A stretch of DNA of 64,000 bases from AP-15 sp963733945 (GTDB lineage: Bacteria; Pseudomonadota; Alphaproteobacteria; ATCC43930; CGMCC-115725): assembly GCA_963733945.1 (NCBI GenBank), contig CAVTFD010000047.1, positions 10,010 through 74,009 on the forward strand. The letters are read 5' to 3'. Numbering within the stretch: the first letter of the stretch is position 1; every line of letters begins with the position of its first letter. The notes under the pieces are model-generated. The model was not told the origin of the DNA. It worked only from the letters and a program-made list of their open reading frames with translations, and did no database searches. Below, piece after piece: positions 37,433-47,231 of the stretch. The translations under genes were made by a program, and so were the position numbers.

Positions 37433-39931
37433 ATGCAGAGGAACATTTGGGAAGAGGGTTTTGCCGAGGACGGCATACCGCCGGCGGTCGTCGACGCGCC
37501 GGCAACCGAGGAGGATATTCGCGAATTCGGAGCGGCGGTTCTCGCCAAATTGACCCTGGCCGTCGGCAAGGACGCGGGAGCGGCGACCGATCGCGATTGG
37601 TTTGTCGCCGCCGCGCTCGCCTTGCGCGACCGCATCATCCATCGTTGGCTGGCTGTCGACCGAGCGAACCAGGCGAAGGGCCGTAAACGCGTCTATTACC
37701 TGTCGCTGGAGTTCCTGATTGGCCGGCTGTTCAGCGACGTCGTCGAAAATCTGCGGCTGACCGAAATCGTCCGCGCGGCGCTCGGCGACATTGGGGTGGA
37801 CCTCGATCGGATGCGCGCCGCGGAGCCCGATGCGGCGCTCGGCAATGGCGGTCTCGGCCGGCTCGCTGCCTGCTTTATGGACAGCATGGCGGCACTTGGA
37901 ATTCCGGCTTGCGGCTATGGCATCCGCTACGATCACGGCTTGTTTCGTCAAGTCATCAAGGATGGCTGGCAGCACGAATACCCGGAGCATTGGCTGTCGT
38001 TCGGCAATCCCTGGGAATTTGAGCGGCCGGAGGTGGTCTACGACGTCCACTACGGCGGCAGCGTCGATCGGATCGTCGCGGCGTCGGGCCGGTCGCGCTC
38101 AGTCTGGCATCCCGAAGAAACCGTGCAGGCGGTCGCCTATGATACTCCGATCGTCGGTTGGCGCGGGCGGCACGTTAATCTGCTGCGGCTGTGGTCCGCC
38201 CGCGCGGTCGATCCCTTACGCCTCGACATGTTCAACGAAGGCGATCACATAGCGGCGCTGTCTCAGCAGGCCCGCGCTGAGGCGATATCGAAGATTCTCT
38301 ACCCCAGCGACGACACACCGTCGGGCCGCGAACTGCGCCTGCGGCAGGAGTATTTTTTCGTGTCGGCATCGGTTCAGGATCTGGTGCACTGGCATGTTCG
38401 AGCCTATGGCAGCGTCTCTACCTTGCCGCAGCACGCCGCGATTCAGCTCAACGACACACATCCGAGCATCGCCGTTGCCGAACTGATGCGCGTCCTAGTG
38501 GATCTCTATCGCGTCCCCTGGGATCACGCCTGGCGCATCACCCTGGCGACCTGCTCGTATACCAACCACTCGCTGCTGCCCGAAGCGCTCGAAAGCTGGC
38601 CGGTGGCGCTGTTCGAACGGGTTCTGCCGCGCCATCTCGAAATCATCTACGCGTTGAACGGCGATCATTTGGAGGCGCTGGCGAAGCTAGAGCCTGCCCA
38701 TTCGACCCCTCTCGCCGCAGTTTCACTGATCGACGATGCCGATGGCGGGCGGGTGCGGATGGGGCACCTAGCGTTTTTGGGCTCACATCGGGTTAACGGC
38801 GTCTCGGTGCTGCACACCGAATTAATGCGCGCGACGGTGTTCAAGGAATTTCACCGCCTTTATCCAGACCGGATCGTCGACAAGACCAACGGCATCACTT
38901 TCCGCCGCTGGCTGCACCAGGCAAACCCACGACTGACGAGACTGCTGTGCGAGGTATGCGGTCCCGAGATCCTCGACAATCCTGCGGTCCTCGGCCGTCT
39001 CACCGATCAGGCGGGTGACCGCGCGTTGCAACAGCGCCTGTCGGCAGTAAAGCACGCCAACAAGCGGGCTCTCGCCCGCCTCGTTCGCGACCGCCTCGGA
39101 GTGCGCCTCGATCCTGCCGCGCTGTTCGACGTGCAGATCAAACGGATCCATGAATACAAGCGGCAATTGCTGAACTTGCTGGAAACGCTCGCCCGATACC
39201 AGGCGATCAGAGCCAACCCGGAGCGAGACTGGGTGTCGCGGGTAAAAATTTTCGCCGGCAAGGCGGCTCCCAGCTATTTGCAGGCCAAGCTGGTCATCAA
39301 GCTCGCCAATGACGTGGCCGAAGTCATCAACAACGACCCGCTGATCGAAGATCAACTCAAGGTCGTCTTTTTGCCGAACTACAACGTCAGCTTGGCTGAA
39401 ATCATCATTCCGGCCGCCGATTTGTCCGAGCAGATCTCGACTGCCGGCATGGAAGCTTCGGGTACCGGAAACATGAAATTGGCGCTGAACGGCGCGTTGA
39501 CAATCGGAACGCTCGATGGCGCCAACATCGAGATCCGTGATCGGGTAGGCGAGGACAACATCTTCATCTTCGGCCTGCGTGCCGAGGAGGTGGCGGAACG
39601 TTGGCGGGGCGGGCTCGATGCCGCGGATGCGATCGCCGCATCGCCCGAGCTCGCTGAAGTCATCGGGGCTATGGAGTCGGGTGCGTTCTCGTCAGACGAC
39701 CCGCGCCGCTTCGACCGCCTGACCGACCGGCTCAGAAATGGCGACCGCTTTATGGTAGCGCCCGATTTCGCGGCCTATTGCGCAGCACAGGGACAAATCG
39801 ATGCGCTGTGGCGCTCGTCGGCCGACTGGGGACGAAGCGCCACTCTGAATATCGCTGGGATGGCGTGGTTCTCTTCCGATCGCACGATCAGCGAATACGC
39901 CCGCGACATCTGGGATGTGCCGGCGAGCTAA
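37433..39931 (+). CDS. glgP: Glycogen/maltodextrin phosphorylase
   Basis: Releases glucose-1-phosphate from alpha-1,4-glucans. The 832-residue length is usual. Motifs: RVYYLSLEFLIGRLF, ALGNGGLGRLAACFMDSMA, GYGIRYDHGLF, and the PLP site EASGTGNMKLALNGALTIGT near residue 675. VQLNDTHPS-like IQLNDTHPSIAVAELMR is also present. It is monocistronic as seen; other glycogen genes are not nearby. Confidence 0.96.
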   Translation: MQRNIWEEGFAEDGIPPAVVDAPATEEDIREFGAAVLAKLTLAVGKDAGAATDRDWFVAAALALRDRIIHRWLAVDRANQAKGRKRVYYLSLEFLIGRLFSDVVENLRLTEIVRAALGDIGVDLDRMRAAEPDAALGNGGLGRLAACFMDSMAALGIPACGYGIRYDHGLFRQVIKDGWQHEYPEHWLSFGNPWEFERPEVVYDVHYGGSVDRIVAASGRSRSVWHPEETVQAVAYDTPIVGWRGRHVNLLRLWSARAVDPLRLDMFNEGDHIAALSQQARAEAISKILYPSDDTPSGRELRLRQEYFFVSASVQDLVHWHVRAYGSVSTLPQHAAIQLNDTHPSIAVAELMRVLVDLYRVPWDHAWRITLATCSYTNHSLLPEALESWPVALFERVLPRHLEIIYALNGDHLEALAKLEPAHSTPLAAVSLIDDADGGRVRMGHLAFLGSHRVNGVSVLHTELMRATVFKEFHRLYPDRIVDKTNGITFRRWLHQANPRLTRLLCEVCGPEILDNPAVLGRLTDQAGDRALQQRLSAVKHANKRALARLVRDRLGVRLDPAALFDVQIKRIHEYKRQLLNLLETLARYQAIRANPERDWVSRVKIFAGKAAPSYLQAKLVIKLANDVAEVINNDPLIEDQLKVVFLPNYNVSLAEIIIPAADLSEQISTAGMEASGTGNMKLALNGALTIGTLDGANIEIRDRVGEDNIFIFGLRAEEVAERWRGGLDAADAIAASPELAEVIGAMESGAFSSDDPRRFDRLTDRLRNGDRFMVAPDFAAYCAAQGQIDALWRSSADWGRSATLNIAGMAWFSSDRTISEYARDIWDVPAS

Positions 39932-41547
39932 GCCGCCAGTAAGTCTTCGAGGACCATCGCGGCGCATTTCTCGCCGATCATGATTGACGGCGCGTTGGTG
40001 TTGCCGCCGGGAACCAGCGGCATGATCGAGGCGTCGGCAACCCGCAACCCTTCGACCCCGTGGACTCGCAACCTCGGATCGACAACCGCGTCGACCTCGC
40101 GGCCCATCCGGCAAGTGCCGACCGGGTGCAGGTTGGAGACGCCGCGCACGCGAATCTCCTCGATCATGTCGGCTTCGCTCTCGACTGCCGGGCCAGGCAG
40201 TACCTCCTCCAGCACAAACGGCCTCAGCGCCGGCTGGGCGGCGATTTTTCGGCTTAATCGCATGCCATAGATCAGCGCCTGAAAATCGTAATCGCTGGCC
40301 AGAAAATTGAACTGGATCGCCGGCGGCGCCAGCGGGTCGGGGCTCTTGATCCGCACCGTGCCGCGACCGTCCGGGCGCAGATGCACCGGGCTGAAGGTAA
40401 AGGCCGAGAATGGGTGTGGCTTGATCCCGGTGCGCAGCCGCTCAAGGGCGCTCCAGCCTGACATGTTGATCTGCAAATCGGGCTGTTCGAGCCGCGGGTC
40501 GGTGCGTACCAGCGCGCCGGCATAAATCCCAGCATTCGACAGATGGCCGGACCGGCTCGTCGCGTATTGCACCGCCGCCTTGAGCTTGAGCGCCGGGCTC
40601 ATCGCCATGTCGTTGACAGTTATCTTTTGGGTGCAGCGCCATACCAGGTAGGTGTTGAAATGGTCGTGCAGGTGTCCGCCCACCCCAGGCATGGAGCGCA
40701 CGACAGGAATGCCGAACTCGGCCAACAGATCGGCCGGGCCGAGCCCCGAAAGCTGCAATAGCTGCGGCGAACCGTAGACCCCGCCGGAGACGACAATTTC
40801 CCCGCGCGCCCGAGCGGTCTTGCGTCCGTCAGGCGTGTGGTACTCGACTCCAGTGGCGCGGCCGTCCTCGAACAGGATACGGGTAGCGTGCGCATTGGTC
40901 GCGATCGTCAGATTCTGGCGGCCGCGCGCCGGGCCCAGATAGGCCCGCGCCGAACTCCAGCGCCGTCGGTTGGTGGTCGTCGTCTGGTAGTAGCCGACAC
41001 CTTCCTGTCGGACGCCGTTGAAATCCTCGTTGGCGGGGATTCCGGCCTCGATCGAGGCCGCGACCATGGCATCGCCGAGTGGCGAACGGACCGGGTTCGA
41101 CACGTGCAATGGCCCGCCGATTCCGTGGAACTCGTTGCCGCCGCGTTCCTGGTCCTCGGCCTTTTTGAAGAACGGCAAGACCGAATCCCAATCCCAACCC
41201 TCGCAGCCGCGTTGGCGCCAACCATCGTAATCGGTTGATGTGCCGCGCATATAGACCATGCCGTTGATCGAGCTGGTGCCGCCCAAGACCTTGCCGCGCG
41301 GTTGATAGAGCGTGCGGCCATTGAGCTCCTTTTCGGGCTCGCTCTCGAACATCCAATTCACGTTAGGATTGGTGAACGTCTTGGTATAACCGAGCGGGAT
41401 GTGGATCCACGGGTTGGTGTCGCGCCCGCCCGCTTCGAGCAACAGCACGCGATATTTGCCAGATTCGCTGAGCCTTCCGGCGACGGCGCAGCCCGCCGAG
41501 CCGGCTCCGGTCACGATAAAATCGTAGGTTTCGTCGGCTGTCGTCAT
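39928..41547 (-). CDS. GMC family oxidoreductase (choline dehydrogenase-like)
   Basis: FAD-dependent alcohol dehydrogenase of the glucose-methanol-choline family, 539 residues. The FAD Rossmann motif is VTGAGSAGCAVAGRL; the GMC signatures are GKVLGGTSSINGMVYMRG and GGVYGSPQLLQLSGLGP. The catalytic His region is NLHPVGTCRMG and the end NTNAPSIMIGEKCA is typical. ATG 41547 is chosen because GGGGAA precedes it and the family starts there; a longer frame is open to 41766. Substrate not determined; betaine aldehyde dehydrogenase is not adjacent. Confidence 0.93.
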   Translation of the reverse strand: MTTADETYDFIVTGAGSAGCAVAGRLSESGKYRVLLLEAGGRDTNPWIHIPLGYTKTFTNPNVNWMFESEPEKELNGRTLYQPRGKVLGGTSSINGMVYMRGTSTDYDGWRQRGCEGWDWDSVLPFFKKAEDQERGGNEFHGIGGPLHVSNPVRSPLGDAMVAASIEAGIPANEDFNGVRQEGVGYYQTTTTNRRRWSSARAYLGPARGRQNLTIATNAHATRILFEDGRATGVEYHTPDGRKTARARGEIVVSGGVYGSPQLLQLSGLGPADLLAEFGIPVVRSMPGVGGHLHDHFNTYLVWRCTQKITVNDMAMSPALKLKAAVQYATSRSGHLSNAGIYAGALVRTDPRLEQPDLQINMSGWSALERLRTGIKPHPFSAFTFSPVHLRPDGRGTVRIKSPDPLAPPAIQFNFLASDYDFQALIYGMRLSRKIAAQPALRPFVLEEVLPGPAVESEADMIEEIRVRGVSNLHPVGTCRMGREVDAVVDPRLRVHGVEGLRVADASIMPLVPGGNTNAPSIMIGEKCAAMVLEDLLAA

Positions 41548-41653
41548 TATCGGTTCCCCGCTTTCGACTTGATTGGACGATAGCGAAACCCACCTGCCGG
41601 GTGAAGAAGGATGAGGCATTGCCCGGCTTGGCGCCGCGCGCCACCTTAGCATC

Positions 41654-42343
41654 ATGTGCGGCCGCGCCCGTCTGTCCTCCGATGTCAGCGAAATCAAGCT
41701 GGTGTTTTCGATTCCGCCGGAGCGGCCGCCGCCCAATTTCGCCGCCAGCTGGAACGTTGCGCCCACTGATAGCCTGCCGGTCGTGCGCTACGATGCCAGG
41801 GCCGGCGAGCGCAGCCTCGATGTGATGCGCTGGGGGCTGGTGCCGTTCTGGGCCAAGGACATCAAGGTCGGCTTTTCGAACATCAACGCCAAAGCAGAGG
41901 GTATCGACACGCGGCCCGCCTTTCGCGAGGCGGTTCAGCGGCGGCGCTGCCTCGTTCCGCTCGACAATTTTTACGAATGGAAAAAGCTCGGCAAGGACCG
42001 CCAGCCCTATGCAGTGGCGCTCGCCGACCGCCGGCTGATGGCGATGGCGGGCTTGTGGGAAAGCTGGCGGTCGCCCGTAGGAGAGAGGCTGCGCAGTTTT
42101 GCGATCGTCACTACCGCGGCCAATGAGTTGCTGGCGCCGGTGCACGACCGCATGCCCGTCATTCTCGGACCCGAGAATTGGCCTTTATGGTTGGGCGAGG
42201 CACCCGCCAACCCCGCGCGGCTAAAAGCGCTGCTGGTTCCCTATCCGGCTGACGACATGGTCATCTGGCCGGTCGACCGGCGCGTCGGCAACGTTAAGAA
42301 CAACGATCCCTCACTGATCGAACCGATCGCGCTCGCCTACTAA
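41654..42343 (+). CDS. SOS response-associated peptidase (SRAP, YedK/HMCES)
   Basis: Forms a thiazolidine crosslink to abasic sites in single-stranded DNA, protecting them. The catalytic Cys2 (MCGRARL) is exposed after Met removal. Further SRAP motifs are WNVAPTDSLPVV, MRWGLVPFWAKD, FSNINAKAEGI, CLVPLDNFYEWKK and VHDRMPVIL (conserved His). 229 residues, the normal length. Divergent from the GMC gene. Confidence 0.94.
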   Translation: MCGRARLSSDVSEIKLVFSIPPERPPPNFAASWNVAPTDSLPVVRYDARAGERSLDVMRWGLVPFWAKDIKVGFSNINAKAEGIDTRPAFREAVQRRRCLVPLDNFYEWKKLGKDRQPYAVALADRRLMAMAGLWESWRSPVGERLRSFAIVTTAANELLAPVHDRMPVILGPENWPLWLGEAPANPARLKALLVPYPADDMVIWPVDRRVGNVKNNDPSLIEPIALAY

Positions 42344-42355
42344 GCCGATCCCTGG

Positions 42356-42784
42356 TTAGGGTGGCAACGCGCGCGGGCGCCGGTCCTCGCCGAGTGCCAC
42401 ATAGGTGAAGATCGCCTGGGTGACCTTGCGCACCTCGCCCGAGGCGAGATTGCGGCGCCACGCCTCGATGCGGATCGTCATCGAGCTGCGGCCGGTGCGC
42501 ACCAGTTCGCCGTAGCAGCTGACTTCGTCGCCGACAAAGACCGGCTGGTGAAACACCATGCCGTCGACCGCTACGGTAGCGCAGCGCCCGCGCGCCCGCT
42601 GCATCGCGAGATTTCCGCCGGCAAGATCCATTTGCGCCAACAGCCAGCCGCCGAAGATGTCGCCGTTCGGGTTGGCGTCGGCCGGCATCGCCATCACCCG
42701 AACCAGCGGCGCGGCCGCCGGCAATTCGGGCGGCGATTGTTGCGCCGCGTTCTCGCTGATCGAATTCACTACCCTCCGGCCCAC
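42356..42784 (-). CDS. yciA: Acyl-CoA thioesterase (YciA type, hotdog fold)
   Basis: Hydrolyses acyl-CoA. The 142-residue hotdog protein has the YciA pattern RVMAMPADANPNGDIFGGWLLAQMDLAGG (read from MAMPADANPNGDIF), the catalytic Asp in QMDLAG and VAVDGMVFHQPVFVGDEVSCYG. Convergent with the SRAP gene. Confidence 0.9.
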   Translation of the reverse strand: MGRRVVNSISENAAQQSPPELPAAAPLVRVMAMPADANPNGDIFGGWLLAQMDLAGGNLAMQRARGRCATVAVDGMVFHQPVFVGDEVSCYGELVRTGRSSMTIRIEAWRRNLASGEVRKVTQAIFTYVALGEDRRPRALPP

Positions 42785-42915
42785 CGCATAAAAGGCTGTG
42801 ACGCCCGTGTGTCCTTTGACCGTAGACCGCCCCTCGGGGAGGATGACAATCGGAATGCCCTATCCATATAGCACGTTGTCGTCACACCCCCGCCCCGGGC
42901 TGAGTGGAGGAAACA

Positions 42916-43473
42916 ATGTCGGGTCACGGAAAGTTCAGTCGGTTCCGTAGTTTCGCCGTCGCGGGGATTGCACTATTGGCAATGGCGGGGGTTGCTGGAG
43001 AGTCGACGGTCTCTGCCTGGGCGCAAACCTCTTACTATCCGCAACAGGCGGCGCCGAATTACTCCTACCAGCAACCGACGACACAGACCCCCGGCTACTC
43101 CTATCAGCAGCCCTACGGTAGTTCGAGCTATCCCAGTTATCCCACCCAGGCTCCAGCTTATCAGGGGGGCTATTCCTATAATCCTTACTGGTCTGGCTCT
43201 GCCTGGTCACCGTATTATTCCGCTTGGTCACCTTATTATTCAGCCTCCTGGGGATGGCCGGGATGGGGCGGCTGGTGGGGCTGGCCCGGATGGAGTACCG
43301 GTTGGTGGGGCGGCTGGGGTTGGGGTTGGGGCGGCGGGGGTTGGGGTCGCGGCTGCTGGAATTGCGGATTTCGCGGCGGATTCGCGCGCGCCGGATTTGT
43401 CGGCTTCCACGGCGGCGGCTTTCACGGCGGCGGCTGGGGTGGCGGCGGTCATGGCGGTGGTGGCCACCGTTAG
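42916..43473 (+). CDS. Secreted Tyr/Pro/Gly/Trp-rich low-complexity protein
   Basis: A 185-residue secreted protein with GGAGGAA seven bases before the ATG at 42916. A signal peptide (VAGIALLAMAGVAGESTVSAWA) is followed by Tyr/Gln/Pro/Ser repeats (YSYQQP occurs repeatedly), a W-S-P-Y-Y-S-A repeat block, and a Gly/Trp-rich block (GWGWGWGGGGWGRG), ending in His/Gly (FHGGGFHGGGWGGGGHGG). A single CWNC motif lies near residue 146. Likely a surface or matrix component; function unknown. Confidence 0.75.
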   Translation: MSGHGKFSRFRSFAVAGIALLAMAGVAGESTVSAWAQTSYYPQQAAPNYSYQQPTTQTPGYSYQQPYGSSSYPSYPTQAPAYQGGYSYNPYWSGSAWSPYYSAWSPYYSASWGWPGWGGWWGWPGWSTGWWGGWGWGWGGGGWGRGCWNCGFRGGFARAGFVGFHGGGFHGGGWGGGGHGGGGHR

Positions 43474-43497
43474 ACCTGAGCGCGGTCTGATCCGCGA

Positions 43498-44472
43498 ATG
43501 ATTGAAAGGGCCTCGTTCGAGGCGCATTTTAGTCAGGTTCTGGCCGACGCGACGATCCCCGAGTTGCCGAACCATTACCGGGGCAAGGTTCGCGACAATT
43601 ACAACCTGCCCGACGGTCGCCGCCTCATCATAGCCACCGATCGGCTGAGCGCGTTCGATCGGATCATCACCGCGATCCCCCTCAAGGGGCAGGTGCTGAC
43701 CCAGATCGCCCGGTTCTGGTTCGATGCAACGCGAAATATCTGTCCGAACCATGTCATCGAATATCCCGACCCAAATGTGCTGGTTTGCCGGCACTTATCT
43801 ATTATGCCGGTCGAGATCGTGGTGCGCGACTATTTGACTGGAACGACCGCGACCTCGATCTGGCCGATGTATAAGGCTGGATCGCGGGAGATTTACGGTA
43901 TCCGCTTTCCCGACGGGCTGCGCGAAAATCAAAAGCTGCCGTCGACGATCATCACGCCGACGACCAAGGCATTCGACGGCGGCCATGACGAGCCGCTGAC
44001 CGCCGATCAGATCATCGCACGCAACTTGCTGGCGCCCGAGCAATGGCAAACGGTGTCGGAACTGGCGCTAGCCCTGTTCACACATGGGCAACAAATTGCC
44101 CGCGAGCATGGTCTGATCCTGGTCGACACCAAATATGAGTTCGGCCTCGATCCCGCCGGCCATATCGTGTTGGCGGACGAGATCCACACCCCAGACAGCA
44201 GCCGATATTGGCTTGCGGAGAGCTATCAGCGCCGCTTTGCCGCCGGCGAGCCGCCGGAAAGCCTGGACAAGGATTTCGTGCGGCGCTGGGTAGCCGCGCG
44301 CTGCGACCCCTACCGCGACCCGATCCCCGCAATCCCCGGCCAGGTGGTCGCCGAGGCCGTCCGCCTCTATGTCCAGGTGTTCGAGACCATCACCGGGCGG
44401 CGCTTCGACTTCCCTGACCCCACCACGCCGATCCTCAGCCGCATCCGCGCCAACCTCGCGCAGTATTTCTAA
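43498..44472 (+). CDS. purC: SAICAR synthase (phosphoribosylaminoimidazole-succinocarboxamide synthase)
   Basis: Purine pathway ligase joining aspartate to CAIR. The 324-residue long form has YRGKVRDNYNLPDGRRLIIATDRLSAFD, EIVVRDYLTGTTATSIWPMY and LVDTKYEFGLDPAGHIVLADEIHTPDSSRYW (motifs read in part), all conserved in PurC. Alphaproteobacteria often carry a shorter PurC as well; this resembles the longer type found also in yeast. Confidence 0.94.
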   Translation: MIERASFEAHFSQVLADATIPELPNHYRGKVRDNYNLPDGRRLIIATDRLSAFDRIITAIPLKGQVLTQIARFWFDATRNICPNHVIEYPDPNVLVCRHLSIMPVEIVVRDYLTGTTATSIWPMYKAGSREIYGIRFPDGLRENQKLPSTIITPTTKAFDGGHDEPLTADQIIARNLLAPEQWQTVSELALALFTHGQQIAREHGLILVDTKYEFGLDPAGHIVLADEIHTPDSSRYWLAESYQRRFAAGEPPESLDKDFVRRWVAARCDPYRDPIPAIPGQVVAEAVRLYVQVFETITGRRFDFPDPTTPILSRIRANLAQYF

Positions 44473-44476
44473 ACAA

Positions 44477-45400
44477 CTAACTGGGCGGGCCGTCCGCGTA
44501 GAGCTTCAACGCCGTATAGATGAAGGCGTTGGCCGGGGTCGGGACCGCGTGACGGCGGCCAAGCTCGACCACCTTGCCGGCGAACCATGGCAGTTCTATG
44601 CGGTTGCCACGGAGCAGATCGTTCCCCATCGAAGTCATGTGATAGTCCGGCATCGAAGTCATCGCTGCGCGCGCCTGGTCGACGCTGTCCGGCGGCAGTG
44701 GAACGCCCTCAGCGAGGCCGACCGCCACCGTCTCATGCAACGAGGCCTCGTAAAGGGCCAAGAGATCGCGGTCGGCGCGCCACTTGCCGAGCGGTAACCG
44801 GGTCAGCGCGTTGAGGCCGCTGAGCGGTACCAACAAAACAAACTTGTCCCAGACCGGGACCCTGATGTCGGGGCTCAGCACGCCTTCGAAACCGGCCGCC
44901 GTGCACAAATCGCGTAGGCGCTCGCCGCGCGCGCTGACCCGGCCGTCGAGTTCGCCGAAGGTCATCCGCTGGTAGGCGCCGGTCTGGCGGATCACGCCCG
45001 GCGCAACGATCGCCCCGGTGACAAAAGCGGTGCCGCCCATCACCGGATCGGGTCCGAGGATCGCGATCAGTCGTTCCGCCGCGTCGATGCCGTTCTGAAG
45101 CGGAATCACCGCAGTCCGCGGCCCGATCAGCGGTCGAAGCTGCTCGCCGACGCGTTCGACGTCCCACAGCTTGACGCAGAACAGCGCGTAATCGACGGGG
45201 CCGATGCTCGCGATATCGTCAGTGGCCTGCGTCGGCCGAATATGGGTCTCGCCGCGGTCCCCTTCGATGCGCAGCCCGTTCTTATGCATCGCCGCGAGAT
45301 GCGCGCCGCGCGCGACGAAAACGACATCCGCCCCGGCATTGGCGAGGGCAGCGCCGTACGGCCCACCGATGCCGCCGGTGCCGATGACTGCGATGCGCAT
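44477..45400 (-). CDS. panE: 2-dehydropantoate 2-reductase family protein
   Basis: NADPH-dependent ketopantoate reductase-type enzyme of the ApbA/PanE family, 307 residues from ATG 45400, which has a strong GGAGGG upstream. Dinucleotide motif VIGTGGIGGPYGAAL, the conserved ALFCVKLWD (Lys), PLQNGIDA and SGLNALTRLPLGK are visible. Many paralogues in this group act on other substrates, so the panE assignment is family-level. Confidence 0.85.
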   Translation of the reverse strand: MRIAVIGTGGIGGPYGAALANAGADVVFVARGAHLAAMHKNGLRIEGDRGETHIRPTQATDDIASIGPVDYALFCVKLWDVERVGEQLRPLIGPRTAVIPLQNGIDAAERLIAILGPDPVMGGTAFVTGAIVAPGVIRQTGAYQRMTFGELDGRVSARGERLRDLCTAAGFEGVLSPDIRVPVWDKFVLLVPLSGLNALTRLPLGKWRADRDLLALYEASLHETVAVGLAEGVPLPPDSVDQARAAMTSMPDYHMTSMGNDLLRGNRIELPWFAGKVVELGRRHAVPTPANAFIYTALKLYADGPPS

Positions 45401-45521
45401 GCGACCCTCCTTAATCTGGCGGGATGGCTGATTTCCTGCCAATTGCACGGCCCAGCTGCTTGTACTACTCTGTTGAAATTAGCCGAAGCGGCTATGTCCT
45501 CTTAGCATCGAGGAGGAAGAC

Positions 45522-45932
45522 ATGCCTAGAATCAAACACATCGCACTGACGACCAAGGATCCGGCAAAGACCGCGGCCTTTTACAAGGAGGCATTCGGGA
45601 TGCGCGAGATCCGCCGTAACCCGCGCGGCGCGGTGTTTCTGACCGACGGCTACATCAACCTCGCCATCCTTAATTTCAAGACTGAAAAGGACGCCGATGT
45701 CGGCGCGCACGGCGCCAATTTCAGCGGCATCCATCACTTCGGCTTCGAGGTCGAGGATCTCGACGAAGCGGCGGAACGGCTGGAGCGGGCCGAGGGTCAA
45801 CAGTTGACCGCGAAGGACGGCCTCGACATGGAAATGGCGGCCGGCAGCCACCGCAATTTTGAGATGAAATGGGCCGGCCCCGACGGGGTTGTCGTCGACA
45901 TCTCCCATACTGGCTGGGACAACGGGACATGA
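45522..45932 (+). CDS. VOC family protein (glyoxalase-like)
   Basis: Metal-dependent vicinal-oxygen-chelate fold, 136 residues, two beta-alpha-beta3 modules: IKHIALTTKDPAKTAAFYKEAFGM and GIHHFGFEVEDLDEAAERLERA. His residues in HIALTT and HHFGF plus the late Glu in NFEMKWAGPDG could bind metal. GAGGAGG precedes the ATG. Its stop overlaps the beta-propeller start (ATGA), so the two are coupled. Substrate unknown. Confidence 0.85.
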   Translation: MPRIKHIALTTKDPAKTAAFYKEAFGMREIRRNPRGAVFLTDGYINLAILNFKTEKDADVGAHGANFSGIHHFGFEVEDLDEAAERLERAEGQQLTAKDGLDMEMAAGSHRNFEMKWAGPDGVVVDISHTGWDNGT

Positions 45933-46903
45933 CCGCCAATTTCACGCTCTGCGTCGGCACTGTCGGCAGCGGCGCTTGGGTTAGTCCGGACGGCGGCGAG
46001 AGCTGGCGGCGGGTCCGCAGCGGGCTGTGGGGCGAGAGCCGGGTCTACGGCCTCGCAGTGCACCCGCGAGAGCCGCGCACCGTCTTCGCCGGCGCCGATG
46101 ACGGCATATTCAAGAGCCAGGATGGCGGGCAGAGCTTCGAGCGCCTGGATTCGCCGATGAATACGATGGATGTGTGGAAGATCGCGTTCGATCCGACCGA
46201 TCCGGACACGATCTTTGCCGGCACCCGGCCAGCCGCATTGTTCCGATCGACCGATGGAGGTCGGCAGTGGCAACGGCTGCGCGTCGACATGGTGGAGGAA
46301 TGCCCGAACGTCGGGGTCCCGCGGGTGACCGCGCTGACCGTCGACCCCTCTGACCATCATATCATCTGGGCGGGGGTCGAGGTCGACGGCGTGCGCCGCA
46401 GCCTCGATGGCGGAGAGACCTGGACGCGGATCGCCGGCGGGCTCAACGACCCCGACATTCACGATGTGGCGGTCCGCACTGCCGGCAACCGCAACACGGT
46501 GCTGACCAGCACGCCGCGCGAGATCTTTGCCAGCACCGATAAGGGCGAGAACTGGCAAGGGCTCGGCGTCGGGAAGCAGTTCGGGCTGCCTTACTGCCGC
46601 AGCCTGGCCCTGAAGACGGATGATCCGAATACCGTCTTCGTCGCCACCGGCGACGGTGCTGCCGGCAGCACCGGTGCTATCCAGCGTTCCAAGGACGGTG
46701 GGCAGAGCTGGGAGCGGTTGCCGCTGCCAGTCGAGCCGAATTCGCCGATTTGGGCGTTCGCCACTAATGCAGCGGATTCCGGCTTGATCCTCGCCTGCAG
46801 CCATTACGGAGAACTCTACGCCAGCCAGGACGCCGGCAACTCCTGGGGCAAATTAGCCCGCGAGTTCACCGAGATCCGCGCCCTGACCTGGGCCCCGAAC
46901 TGA
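45929..46903 (+). CDS. BNR/Ycf48-like beta-propeller protein
   Basis: A 324-residue protein built of repeated sialidase-type Asp-box blades (SPDGGESWRR, SQDGGQSFER, STDGGRQWQR, SLDGGETWTR, SKDGGQSWER, SQDAGNSWGK). No signal peptide or glycoside-hydrolase catalytic residues are visible, so it is more likely a binding or scaffold protein than a sialidase. The ATG overlaps the VOC gene stop (ATGA); a role together with that enzyme is inferred from coupling only. Confidence 0.82.
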   Translation: MTANFTLCVGTVGSGAWVSPDGGESWRRVRSGLWGESRVYGLAVHPREPRTVFAGADDGIFKSQDGGQSFERLDSPMNTMDVWKIAFDPTDPDTIFAGTRPAALFRSTDGGRQWQRLRVDMVEECPNVGVPRVTALTVDPSDHHIIWAGVEVDGVRRSLDGGETWTRIAGGLNDPDIHDVAVRTAGNRNTVLTSTPREIFASTDKGENWQGLGVGKQFGLPYCRSLALKTDDPNTVFVATGDGAAGSTGAIQRSKDGGQSWERLPLPVEPNSPIWAFATNAADSGLILACSHYGELYASQDAGNSWGKLAREFTEIRALTWAPN

Positions 46904-47231
46904 GCAGCCGGACGTACGATCGGCTTGACCTGCTGCTCTCCCCCCTGGCCGAGGGAAGAGTGAAGAGTATGGGGGTGAGATGGGTTGGGGTCGGGTCGGT
47001 TGCTTTCGCCGCGCTCGGGGCCGTCGCGGTCGCCTTCGGTCGCCAAGGACGGGCTTCACCGAAGCTATCACGATGTGAGCCTATTGCACGAGCGGTGCAA
47101 ACCCCGGCGCCATTGTCGGCCGGGTCCGGTTTGCTTTCTATTTCCACGCGCCGAGTAACTTTCTCGGCACCCGTCTGATCTCGATCATCGCGGCAGCGCG
47201 GTAGAAATGAGGCGAGAAAGGGAGCGTCCTG
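46904..47231. other. Intergenic region with a G/C-strand-biased segment
   Basis: About 330 bases. The part at 46935-47000 is strongly strand-biased (CTCTCCCCCCTGG on one side, GGGAAGAG and GGGGGTGAGATGGG on the other) and can fold imperfectly, resembling degenerate intergenic palindromes. A 72-codon frame through it has no coding character. No RNA gene seen. Confidence 0.4.

Noticed and set aside
46960..47178. 72-codon frame with a hydrophobic start (VGSVAFAALGAVAVAF)
   Set aside because: Lies in a strand-biased intergenic stretch; the remainder has no protein-like pattern and no good Shine-Dalgarno.
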